Of a stretch of DNA of 21,672 nt, positions 15,601 through 21,672 are shown piece by piece. Every line of letters begins with the position of its first letter. Within the stretch, counting starts at the first letter, position 1. A program made the translations under genes and the position numbers. Source of the stretch: a virus; the IMG/VR virus record IMGVR_UViG_3300030202_000428, positions 1 through 21,672 of that record, one strand, 5' to 3'. The notes beneath the pieces are model-generated. The model had not been told where the DNA came from. It did not search any database and saw only the letters and a list, made by a program, of their open reading frames with translations.

Positions 15601-16339
15601 CCTGAAACATACCAAAGTGGTATGGAGAATCTGCTAAAGCTGTTAAAGGATTTAAAATCATATCACCAAGAACAATGGTATTTATTTCACCTATCGTTAA
15701 ATCAGACTTTAAAAGTTGTTCAGTCAATCCACTACTTAGATAATTAGGAGATTTTAAATAGCTTTCTATTGTTGCTACTCTTTTATCTGAATTTTTTAAG
15801 TTAACTTTTGTGTCTTGACTTATAAGCTCTTCCATACTATATGGTAGATAATTATCTTCTTTAAAATTATTTCCTAGTTTTTCTCTTTCCTTATCTAAAA
15901 AGTAATTCCGTTCCTCAATATTATTTATACCATAGCGAGTAGACCAGTTTTTCTTAAACAGTTCTATTTGTTTTTGGTGGCTTATGTTGTTTTCTGCATC
16001 CGTAAAGATATTTTTTGTAGTCTCCTTATCCATTTTTATTTTTTCTTCTAGTAAACTTTTAGATATAGGATCTAGTGTAAGAAGATTATCTTTTACATTT
16101 GCATCTTCTGATGCGTTAATGCTCTCCTCATCATCTATAAGTTTTTGATCTTCTTCTGATATAACTTCAGCAGCAGTTTGATTTGTAAAACTATTACCTA
16201 CAACAGCGTCATTACTACTAACATTGCTATCGTCTTGAGAAGAAAAAACATTTTGATTAACTACAGGCTCTATAACTGCTTCATCTGAAAAAACATTTTT
16301 TGGATTTGTAAAACTATTGCCTATTATAACATCTGTCAT
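12677..16339 (-). CDS. Very large probable internal virion / ejection protein (1220 aa)
   Basis: This is the largest gene of the window and the last of the - strand operon. I recognise no enzymatic domain. The first 120 residues look disordered, acidic and serine/asparagine-rich, with NxF[ST] repeated at 8-11, 15-18, 30-33 and 49-52. The rest is mostly charged helical sequence, with several hydrophobic or glycine-rich segments (around 253-285 and 530-570, plus ESGATIVIPFPRFMF further on) that could insert into a membrane during DNA ejection. No lytic transglycosylase motif was seen. Length, helical composition and position after tail genes fit the large internal core or ejection proteins of podoviruses. 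This is inference. The ribosome site is weak and the 402-aa gene stops eleven bases upstream. Confidence 0.6.
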   Translation of the reverse strand: MTDVIIGNSFTNPKNVFSDEAVIEPVVNQNVFSSQDDSNVSSNDAVVGNSFTNQTAAEVISEEDQKLIDDEESINASEDANVKDNLLTLDPISKSLLEEKIKMDKETTKNIFTDAENNISHQKQIELFKKNWSTRYGINNIEERNYFLDKEREKLGNNFKEDNYLPYSMEELISQDTKVNLKNSDKRVATIESYLKSPNYLSSGLTEQLLKSDLTIGEINTIVLGDMILNPLTALADSPYHFGMFQERLKEGKFGAASGYFALAALDVAQANILVKGFGKGLGAIRSSYIGKAKGGKATGTASRLEQESIQAINRSNAAESIKNADIKSDFITEFESKANVKISRIDEDGNTVIDGKISRASSRKRIDEIYNESPEVTTKNFLGQDKTKKIIDDLNVNLLDGLVALVSKLRKQTMIDADGKEVLKFPNLSKKGGDRKPLVDELLDMTVDKDLLGDVKIYDMLAEHNLSFEDYILTILGSASDAGRLLNKLSQIKRGRMKNFDETEHLERLKLDKTESSLKKFWKYTFVRTEGIARGMMVSSLATAARNLFSAGVRMPVESLANVMDAALYTYATKGLKSAVGTTIPFTKGSAWAGSFKNMRLLASPEYAKEYTDFFLNRPEFAENFSKMFDNVNEVQKFRGRGQFKNPVGITYDKTMSVAEDFVQALNGPNRFQEFLVRRATFLGELNRRVKLEWDVDLIDGLNSGKFTMQDLMGDVSTVRKAGTSDFKTLMDDSVRKALDVTYAKTPEWKPFRIATSVITESGATIVIPFPRFMFNSMEFIAEHSAGALLPALRRATGNAKGPLTSTERRMVSRNIMGLTSIYGLMMYRNSEDAPADYKMVSPNQFMDLTDPNKDLTQTDTTTLFPVRQALWIAEAAERSNLFGGGMEGSRDTVAGTRDMWSGFSKKEVLDVFGTSALRTGVANVWVKGITDIIDATADEKDDAKWAKMFGEAFGQWRLRFITPAFQLIEGQRATVLDRYGPNEKLMRPLEYKEFRGEVEDDLSKEFWDTVKEANIKQGKRRGLSAPSTERNMPNQENIFVEPSDGARIRVKTKLYSGFNQRPLDTKEKKFLIELGYQNVDYELASRKEDPKARAYENKQRRIIIPIAIEEAIDAQNKLRKDFESRGKKGTELNRDLVIRGREVFTARVKSYMESNEIKKGLKGVITPLSAAVSKYSRLSREKRNIAKLRFKEEIPNEKLDFSNLEHILLLIEFSNVYK
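16178..16330 (-). repeat. Duplicated nonapeptide-coding repeat in the 1220-aa gene
   Basis: Residues 4-13 (VIIGNSFTNP) and 46-54 (VVGNSFTNQ) are near copies, encoded at 16330-16301 and 16204-16178. The DNA is also similar, sharing tttgtaaaactatt on the + strand. Between them two NVFS motifs at 15-18 and 30-33 repeat the same N-x-F-[ST] pattern, both within a similar gaaaaaacatttt DNA context. This suggests recent tandem duplication of a short linear motif in a disordered N-terminus. Confidence 0.6.
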
Positions 16340-16350
16340 TTATAAAATAC

Positions 16351-17559
16351 CTAATTATTTTCAATAAATGAAGCAGTAAAGAAATTGTTAAAAATTTGCT
16401 CTCCTGTTCCTACTAAATTATTGTCTTTAAAACCTGCTCCAAGATAAACAAAATTAAAAATACCAGATGCAGTATACTCTTCACCATTCATTCTTTTCTT
16501 TGTTTGAGAACCCGTAACTTTTATAACTTGACCTACTTTTAATTGTCCTGATTGAGAAAATCTTAATGCATCATCATAAGAAAATGTTGATACTTTTTCT
16601 TGTTTAAACAAATTACTAGAAGTGTCGTCAATTGCAATAGTACTTGCATAATCTATTAAAGTTTTTCTTCCTTTAAATAATTTACCTTCACGCTGCGCTT
16701 CAAACTGATCGCTCATTACTACGTCTTTTTCGTTTCTATTTATTTCTCTAGTAGTTTGATATGTTAGTAAATCAGAAATTCCATCAAGACCTTTTGATCC
16801 ATCAATAAGTTGCATTACTCCATCTACAAGACCCATAGCACCTAAAGCCCGTAATGAATCTTCTTTAGCAAGTTTAAATGTAGTGCTTATTGATACTTTA
16901 CCAAAGGGATTATTTTCTTCACCCTTTTTAGTAGTAGCAAGATGTTTTTGTTTCATAGCATATAAGTATCCACTTTTTTCTGTTTGAGCCTCTCTAAGTT
17001 CGTTCTCATTTCCAGTTTGCATAGCTCTAAGTTCTCTCTGGGTTGCGCTTGCAAATAAAGCATCTAATGACTTATCTGTTGGTTTAGGTGCATATATAGT
17101 TTTCAAAACATCTGGATCTAGACCAAAAGCACTTACTGTTTCTGAGCCATCATCTCCTGAGGCTACATTCATTATATTATTAATTTGTTGTGTATCGTCA
17201 CTTAGATTAGCACCCTTTACACTAGATGCTTTATAAATAGTATTGACGTTAACTCCTTTTTTTAGAGCATCTACAGCCCATTGAGAAGCTTGAGTTATAG
17301 ATGCTTCACCTCCACGTAAAAACTTTGCTACTAACTCTGGTTCATAACCTAAGTTTCTAAGAGCTTCAGCATCTCTCTCAGCTTGTCTTTTTTCTTTTTT
17401 CTCTGCACTTTTTTCCTCAAACTCAGTTTGTATTTCAGCAGATGTTCTAAGTCTTTTTTCTTCAGCGAGAGTTTTTTCATGTGCATTCATACGGTTACGC
17501 ATTGTTTTAGTTGCACCTATTGCACCCCCAGCAATTATTGTACCAATATTAAAACCCAT
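16351..17559 (-). CDS. Probable virion-associated protein (402 aa), unknown function
   Basis: I do not recognise a family. The N-terminus has a short glycine-rich hydrophobic segment (IGTIIAGGAIGA, about 5-16), followed by a long highly charged helix (about 27-66, rich in E, K and R) with coiled-coil character. The remainder is mixed, with a possible small beta domain near the C-terminus (LKVGQVIKVTGSQTKKR, then GIFNFVYLGAGF). Small glycine-rich segments before long helices are common in internal and ejection proteins of short-tailed phages. It overlaps the stop of the 169-aa gene by one base (TAATG), with an aggag ribosome site, so the four genes from 18271 to 12677 look like one translational unit. 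Confidence 0.6.
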   Translation of the reverse strand: MGFNIGTIIAGGAIGATKTMRNRMNAHEKTLAEEKRLRTSAEIQTEFEEKSAEKKEKRQAERDAEALRNLGYEPELVAKFLRGGEASITQASQWAVDALKKGVNVNTIYKASSVKGANLSDDTQQINNIMNVASGDDGSETVSAFGLDPDVLKTIYAPKPTDKSLDALFASATQRELRAMQTGNENELREAQTEKSGYLYAMKQKHLATTKKGEENNPFGKVSISTTFKLAKEDSLRALGAMGLVDGVMQLIDGSKGLDGISDLLTYQTTREINRNEKDVVMSDQFEAQREGKLFKGRKTLIDYASTIAIDDTSSNLFKQEKVSTFSYDDALRFSQSGQLKVGQVIKVTGSQTKKRMNGEEYTASGIFNFVYLGAGFKDNNLVGTGEQIFNNFFTASFIENN

Positions 17560-18068
17560 TACACTCTCCTCGCCATTAAGCCTGTAGGTTGCTCTTCTTC
17601 CATTACAGGTTCGGATTCTTCTGTCATCATATCCTCAGACATATCCTGATCATTAAATTTGTCACCTGCTTTTTTTACAGCAAGAGCAATTTCACTACTA
17701 GAGTACCCATTACTACTTTTTCTTTCTACACCTGTTGTATATTTAATACCTGCATTTTCTGCCATTAGTGACATGAGTTCTACGATTACAGGCAAAACAA
17801 GTATTCCTACATCAATCGTATGTTTTCCTTCCATAACAGAACTTATCTGTAAAGCATTTGCTATAGAAGTAAGTGGCATACCTAATTCAATTACATCTAA
17901 CAAGGGTTGTTTTAAATCTTCAGAGTTAATTCTCTGTAGATAAAAGTCTATTGCGTCTTCTACTGTTGCATATTGAGAAGGTTTTTCCCAAGGTCTATTA
18001 CCTAGTTCTGAAGTAAAAGACTGACCCGGTATAGGTGCATCAAAAGGTAGTTGTTGTATTTCTGCCAT
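17559..18068 (-). CDS. Conserved virion-associated protein (169 aa), unknown function
   Basis: The N-terminus reads DAPIPGQSFTSELGNRPWE, then KPSQYATVEDAIDFYL. I recall this proline-rich PGQS...PWE...PxxxxxxEDA pattern from small proteins near tail or internal-protein genes of several marine phages, always of unknown function. A hydrophobic stretch, VGILVLPVIVELMSLM (87-102), could associate with a membrane or pack as a core helix. The C-terminal third is acidic and methionine-rich (DQDMSEDMMTEESEPVMEEE) and ends in PTGLMARRV, a short basic tip. The start overlaps the upstream stop by one base and has agaggaa as a ribosome site. Confidence 0.65.
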   Translation of the reverse strand: MAEIQQLPFDAPIPGQSFTSELGNRPWEKPSQYATVEDAIDFYLQRINSEDLKQPLLDVIELGMPLTSIANALQISSVMEGKHTIDVGILVLPVIVELMSLMAENAGIKYTTGVERKSSNGYSSSEIALAVKKAGDKFNDQDMSEDMMTEESEPVMEEEQPTGLMARRV

Positions 18069-18271
18069 TATATTTCCTCTGAACTCTTCACTCGTTTAAT
18101 CATATTTACATAGTCTACAACAATATCTAACGGCTCCATAGTTGTTGACTCTTCTTCTTCAACAAAACTTCTAGAAAGTAATCCACCAGATCGTACCACT
18201 GGTTGTACTTTATTTTTTTCTTGTGCTTTTTTTAGTGTTTCTACATATACTTTATTTGCATTATCGTACAT
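18068..18271 (-). CDS. Small protein of unknown function (67 aa)
   Basis: A 67-aa product between the 824-aa and 169-aa virion genes. It has a basic first half (about residues 8-27, including KKAQEKNKVQPVVR), a SGGLLSRSF box at about 28-36 and an acidic second half ending in a short helix (DIVVDYVNMIKRV). The GGLLSR element resembles the GLMAR end of the neighbouring 169-aa protein, which may be coincidence. An aaggaaac ribosome site lies just ahead of the ATG. Tight spacing on both sides (9 bases upstream, 1-base overlap downstream) supports a real gene. I do not recognise a family. Confidence 0.65.
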   Translation of the reverse strand: MYDNANKVYVETLKKAQEKNKVQPVVRSGGLLSRSFVEEEESTTMEPLDIVVDYVNMIKRVKSSEEI

Positions 18272-18280
18272 TATGTTTCC

Positions 18281-20755
18281 TTAACTTAGTATACTAGATG
18301 GACCACTTAAAAACTTTGATCCTCCAGTTAAAAATGTTCCTATTAATTCACCAAACGCTAAAGAATTAGAATGATCATTTCGTACATCTTCTAAAGTTAA
18401 TGTTGCATCGTTAGCCATTTGTTGTCTAACAATCGCGTTCCATCTATCCTGCTCATCTTCAGCACTTTCCCATGCCCAGTGCATAGTATCTGCATAATAT
18501 TTCCACAGATTGTTATATGCTGTATCTGACATATTAAGAATGCTAGATGCATTTATTTCATTTGCTCTATTAATAGCAACTGTATCTGCAGTAGCAATTT
18601 GTCTACGCCACTGTGCATTATTTTGATCTATAACTAGTCTATTTTGTGCATTGAACTGGTCGCGTTGGTTCTGTATATTTTTGTTAAACTGATCCATAGC
18701 ATTTGTTTGACCTGCATTAAACTGTGCTTGAGCGTTAGACTGTGACGCATTAAACTGAGCAGTAGCATTCTTTAAGTTTGCAAAGAAATCATCTCTTTGG
18801 TTTTGACTACTTGCATTAAACTGTCTTGATGCATTCTCAGCAGCTTGGTCTGTAAACAATGCTTGTATTCTTTGTTGTGATTTAAACAACTCTGTTTGCT
18901 GTTGATTAGATAAGTTAGCCATATCTATTTGCATAAAGGATTGTGCATTTAAAACTGCAGCTTGCTGATGATTACTAAGATTCGCCATGTCTAACTGTGC
19001 TAATGCAGCAGCTTCTGCCATAATCAATGCCTGTTTACTATTTAGGTTTTGTAAGTTTACCGTATTACCTATACGACTATTCTCTAATTCTACTTGTTGT
19101 TCTGCAGTAAAGTTTAAATTAGCGATATCACCTATACGTGCAGAGTTTTGTACTCTTGCTTGAAATGCTTGGTCAAACTCCATACCCATAAATGTGGCAC
19201 GTTGTTGTGCTGCAAGCATAGCACGTTGTTGACGATTTGACAAGTTCTGTGCTTCAAATTGTGCAACTATTTGTGCATCTGCCTGTGCTATTGGTAGTGC
19301 AGATTCCATAGCTCCTTGGATAAGAGCCTGTGCTGCCATACTTGATGCACCCAAACCTCTATTAGCCATCTGTGTCGTGACGTTACGCATTGCTCCTGCT
19401 GCCCATGCAGGTGTAGCACCACCTTCAAAGGCTGCCATCAATCCTTCTAACTGTCCTTGTACTGTAGCTTTGTTCGTTGGTGTTGCCTCTGCAGCTTGTA
19501 CCTGTTCAGTAAAGTTAGCTGCTGTCTGGGCATTAGCTGCTCCACTTACAAGTTCACCTGTTTCAATCTTACGTTGATTGGGGTTATTCATAAGGATGCC
19601 TGTACCCTGTACTGCATCTAGACTGCTTACACCTGTATTAACAGTTGACTGTGCAGCAATTACTGCTCTAGGATCTACGGCTCCCTGTGCTGCAGTAAGA
19701 GTGTCAGCAGCTATACCAATTTCAGTGGCTGCAGTGTCAGCAGTCATTGTGCTAACTGGAGTTGCCGTTGGTGCTGCAGCTTGTGCAGTTGTAGCTCCAG
19801 TTGCCTGTCCAGCAATAGCTCCACTTACCTGACCAGATGCTGTATCTACAGCTTGGTTTTGATTAAATGCTGTACCAACTGGTGATACTGTAGCACCAAA
19901 AGGTAAGCCCGGAGTAAATGCTCTGTTAGACATTGCTTCAGTTATAGTACCACCCTGATACCCAGTTGACTGAGGCACTGGCCCCTGTGTGTAGTCTACT
20001 GGTGATGTGGGTGCTGTTGCTGTAGGGGCATTACCTCTCTGATCGCTTTCAGGTCCACCTTTAAACTCAGGTAAAACTGCTGGTGGAGCTTGTGTAAAAT
20101 CAGTACCACCCCGTAAGTAATTTGCTTGTCCTGATCTATTTAAATAAGCCTCATATGCTCTATCTGCTGCAGCACCAACAGATCCAGATCCTTGTTCACC
20201 AAAGTAAGGACTAAAACGCATATCTGCTGTACCAATTCTATTACTTGGATCATTTATAAAGGCGTTATATTCTGGTGAGTCATAGTACCCAGATACAACA
20301 TTAGGGTTTCTTTGTACAGGTGGTCGTGGGTCTATAAGCATTCCAGTAGAAGGACTACCCTGTGCTAATAAATTACTACTTACTGGTCCACCATATGGCG
20401 TACCCTGTTGATATTCAGCAAAGGATATTGGTGTACCCATCTCTCTTGGACCCATTTCTCTACTTACTCTACTTGGATTATCTGTAGCTACACTACCATC
20501 TGGCATTCTATAATAAGCTATTTCTCTGGTTTCTATGCCACCAAATTTCTCTGATACAACACCACCATTAGCATAGCCTTTTACATAGCCACCCATCATC
20601 ATCTCTTTAGCTTTTTCAGAGTACACATCCATCATTTCTTGTTTATCAGGATTTTCATTTAGAAATCTATCAAACTCCTTCATGTCTCCTGAGTATCCCA
20701 TAGTCTTAGCCATGCGGTTTAATGCGTCTGGTTTAAATCCCTGAAATTGTAACAT
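18281..20755 (-). CDS. Large Gln/Asn/Ala-rich virion protein with 11-residue repeats (824 aa)
   Basis: Three regions can be seen. Residues 1-80 are a helical start with a MMMGGYVKGYANGGVV segment. Residues 90-430 are low-complexity, rich in G, P, T, A and Q, probably disordered or fibrous. Residues 460-735 are helical, starting with NRGLGASSMAAQAL and built on 11- and 22-residue periodicity: an NLSNxQQ box recurs at about 504, 592 and 614, and seven exact 11-residue units beginning QFNA-like run from 645 to 721. The last 100 residues are a tryptophan-rich helix and a hydrophobic end. I recall similar NRGLGASS/QFNA proteins in marine phage structural modules. A tail or internal virion role is likely, but not proven. 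Ribosome site aagga precedes the ATG. Confidence 0.7.
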   Translation of the reverse strand: MLQFQGFKPDALNRMAKTMGYSGDMKEFDRFLNENPDKQEMMDVYSEKAKEMMMGGYVKGYANGGVVSEKFGGIETREIAYYRMPDGSVATDNPSRVSREMGPREMGTPISFAEYQQGTPYGGPVSSNLLAQGSPSTGMLIDPRPPVQRNPNVVSGYYDSPEYNAFINDPSNRIGTADMRFSPYFGEQGSGSVGAAADRAYEAYLNRSGQANYLRGGTDFTQAPPAVLPEFKGGPESDQRGNAPTATAPTSPVDYTQGPVPQSTGYQGGTITEAMSNRAFTPGLPFGATVSPVGTAFNQNQAVDTASGQVSGAIAGQATGATTAQAAAPTATPVSTMTADTAATEIGIAADTLTAAQGAVDPRAVIAAQSTVNTGVSSLDAVQGTGILMNNPNQRKIETGELVSGAANAQTAANFTEQVQAAEATPTNKATVQGQLEGLMAAFEGGATPAWAAGAMRNVTTQMANRGLGASSMAAQALIQGAMESALPIAQADAQIVAQFEAQNLSNRQQRAMLAAQQRATFMGMEFDQAFQARVQNSARIGDIANLNFTAEQQVELENSRIGNTVNLQNLNSKQALIMAEAAALAQLDMANLSNHQQAAVLNAQSFMQIDMANLSNQQQTELFKSQQRIQALFTDQAAENASRQFNASSQNQRDDFFANLKNATAQFNASQSNAQAQFNAGQTNAMDQFNKNIQNQRDQFNAQNRLVIDQNNAQWRRQIATADTVAINRANEINASSILNMSDTAYNNLWKYYADTMHWAWESAEDEQDRWNAIVRQQMANDATLTLEDVRNDHSNSLAFGELIGTFLTGGSKFLSGPSSILS
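18593..18823 (-). repeat. Seven tandem 33-bp units coding hendecad (11-residue) repeats
   Basis: Residues 645-721 of the 824-aa protein are seven units of exactly 11 residues, starting at 645, 656, 667, 678, 689, 700 and 711. Typical units are QFNASQSNAQA and QFNAGQTNAMD. Phenylalanine is at unit position 2 in six of seven, and asparagine at position 8 in the first five. An 11-residue step fits a hendecad coiled coil, which winds straighter or right-handed compared with heptads. On the + strand the repeats show as recurrent gcattaaactg. Confidence 0.85.
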
Positions 20756-20765
20756 TCTTTTATCC

Positions 20766-21029
20766 TTAATCCTTAGATGCTATACGTTCTACGTGAGTTC
20801 GTATTGCTTTGATGTTCTCGTCTATTCGTGCCAGAGCTACAGCTTGGCCTTGCACTGCCATCTCTAGCTTCTCTGTTCGTGTTTCTAATCTGATGAGGTT
20901 TGTTGCATTAGCTGCTATACTGGATTGCATTTGTGATACAGTCCACACGATGGCGGCTGCTTGTAGTACAAGTGCAACGATGAGGGTGACAGGTACGGAC
21001 TTACTGAGATGCCAGTTGTTTTTTTCCAT
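20766..21029 (-). CDS. Single-pass membrane protein with C-terminal coiled coil (87 aa)
   Basis: The product starts MEKNNWHLSKSVPVT and has one clear membrane span (about residues 12-31, ending AAAIVWTV) followed by a coiled-coil-like helix to the end (LETRTEKLEMAV, LARIDENIKAIRTHVE). A positive K10 before the span suggests N-terminus inside. I recall short proteins of this layout next to tail genes in many marine phages, unknown in function; a holin- or spanin-like lysis role is one possibility. I chose 21029 rather than the longer ATG at 21071, because the 14 extra codons lie wholly inside the upstream 51-aa gene in another frame. With 21029 the gene begins two bases after that stop. Confidence 0.75.
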   Translation of the reverse strand: MEKNNWHLSKSVPVTLIVALVLQAAAIVWTVSQMQSSIAANATNLIRLETRTEKLEMAVQGQAVALARIDENIKAIRTHVERIASKD

Positions 21030-21031
21030 GT

Positions 21032-21187
21032 CTAGTCTGCTGCAGCTATTGTATTGCCAGCGTCTACCCATTCAAGAATAGCTGCGTAGTGGCGATTGTC
21101 TTCGTTTTTTGGCACAACCCAAACTCTTCCATCTATAGTTGCTTTTACCATATTTGTAGGCCAATATTTTGCTTCTGTTACTATCAT
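21032..21187 (-). CDS. Small conserved phage protein, tail-gene neighbour (51 aa)
   Basis: A 51-codon frame begins with ATG at 21187, six bases after an aggag ribosome site (21198-21194), and ends at a TAG two bases before the next gene. The product starts MIVTEAKYWPTNMV and ends NRHYAAILEWVDAGNTIAAAD. The final pattern, YxxILEWVxAGNTIxxAD, is one I recall from short proteins next to tail-fibre genes in many phages, where it is of unknown function. The well placed ribosome site, the exact fit between neighbours and the familiar ending make it a confident gene despite its size. Confidence 0.8.
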   Translation of the reverse strand: MIVTEAKYWPTNMVKATIDGRVWVVPKNEDNRHYAAILEWVDAGNTIAAAD

Positions 21188-21196
21188 CTCTATCTC

Positions 21197-21672
21197 CTAT
21201 AATTCTGCATCATAAGCAATCCAAGCCGTATTCTGACCAAAAGTAGGATATGCTCTTTGCGCTGTGAGACTAGAAAATCCATCAATTCTAGCACTAGCTC
21301 CGTCTACTTCTACATCTGACCCTACAATGGATGAACCACTACTTGTTTTTGCTCCTATTCCAGCACTGTCTGTAACTACACTGTCATCTATTAATGAGTT
21401 GGAAGGATCTGCTCGTTTTGTGGTTTTAAAAAATATATCAAAGTTCATAGACGAGGTGCTATAACAAAATCCTGCTGCTTTAATAATTTGTTCATAATAC
21501 CTCTGACACAAAGCCAACTCTTCCCCAAAGGAACGATGCTCAAAGTTTGTAGCTTGTGAGCCAATCTCTAACTGTACTCCAGTCAGAAAAAATGTATTGT
21601 CTGTACTACTAAAGAATGAACTTGTCATGCCACCAGCAGTTTCATTGTTTGTAACAGCACCCCACTCTTCTT
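21197..21672 (-). CDS. Tail fibre / receptor-binding protein C-terminus, 5' partial
   Basis: The frame stays open through the right edge, reading EEWGAVTNNETAGG immediately before the first internal methionine, so the gene continues beyond the window. It contains FLTGVQLEIGSQATNFEHR, then SFGEELALCQRYYEQ, the phrase that closes the collagen-like or beta-helical parts of many phage tail fibre proteins and precedes a variable C-terminal domain. The last 90 or so residues (FDIFFKTTKRADP, then a serine/aspartate-rich region, ending WIAYDAEL) would be the variable receptor-contacting tip. It is the first gene of the virion block within the window and stops nine bases before the 51-aa gene starts. 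Confidence 0.85.
   Translation of the reverse strand, partial: EEWGAVTNNETAGGMTSSFFSSTDNTFFLTGVQLEIGSQATNFEHRSFGEELALCQRYYEQIIKAAGFCYSTSSMNFDIFFKTTKRADPSNSLIDDSVVTDSAGIGAKTSSGSSIVGSDVEVDGASARIDGFSSLTAQRAYPTFGQNTAWIAYDAEL

Noticed and set aside
18593-18823. CRISPR array or non-coding tandem repeat
   Set aside because: The recurrent 33-base pattern has no spacers and exactly follows codons of an 11-residue protein repeat.
19377-19832. Open frames on the + strand opposite the 824-aa gene
   Set aside because: They are alanine/valine/cysteine-rich shadows of the low-complexity region, without ribosome sites or neighbours on that strand.
21030-21071. Longer start for the membrane protein at 21071
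   Set aside because: The extra 14 codons fall entirely within the well supported 51-aa gene in another frame, and the 21029 start has the natural MEKNNWHLSK beginning just before the membrane span.
1-21672. Phage RNA polymerase, lysis enzyme, defence or anti-defence cassette
   Set aside because: I searched the reading frames for single-subunit RNA polymerase, amidase/lysozyme, methyltransferase, toxin and Acr-like hints and found none I could support; such genes may lie outside the window.

Overview
The window looks like a piece of a short-tailed (podovirus-like) marine phage genome, A+T rich and densely packed. The best overall match I can name from memory is the HMO-2011 type, known from SAR116, Roseobacter-lineage and SAR11 hosts. 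The main clue is a family A DNA polymerase with a DnaJ-like CxxCxGxG zinc finger between its exonuclease and polymerase domains. It is accompanied by a B12-dependent ribonucleotide reductase and a T7-like replication and recombination set. The assignment is inference; no terminase, portal or capsid gene lies in the window to confirm it. No host genes are visible, so it could be a free phage or part of a prophage.

Layout. Positions 3-12648 are on the + strand. They hold the end of a conserved phage protein, a 112-base spacer with a perfect palindrome and a candidate promoter, then a tightly packed early/middle operon. Its order is DUF932 protein, tyrosine integrase, primase (zinc finger + TOPRIM), DnaB-like helicase, endonuclease VII-like nuclease, a 51-aa protein, PolA, a putative ssDNA-binding protein, a RecB/Cas4-like exonuclease, T7-type endonuclease I, two small proteins, class II ribonucleotide reductase, a DUF5664-type protein, a small protein, a ribosome-modulation-factor-like protein and a MazG-like pyrophosphohydrolase. 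A GC-rich hairpin at 12655-12672 ends this operon and faces the end of the opposing one.

Positions 21672-12677 are on the - strand and are virion genes, read from right to left. They are the C-terminus of a tail fibre/receptor-binding protein, a 51-aa protein, an 87-aa single-pass membrane protein, an 824-aa Gln/Asn/Ala-rich protein with a strict 11-residue repeat, 67-aa and 169-aa proteins, a 402-aa protein and a 1220-aa protein that is probably an internal or ejection protein.

How the genes fit together. The left arm takes host nucleotides (nucleases, reductase, pyrophosphohydrolases) into a self-contained replisome (primase, helicase, polymerase, probable SSB) and resolves branched DNA. 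The integrase, co-translated with the DUF932 gene, suggests lysogenic ability or descent from a lysogenic ancestor. The right arm builds tail and internal virion parts. Three small genes not obvious from longest-ORF calling were found (4840-4995, 9525-9683, 21032-21187), and two starts were moved (12319 for MazG, 21029 for the membrane protein). There is no gene-free stretch longer than 112 bases.
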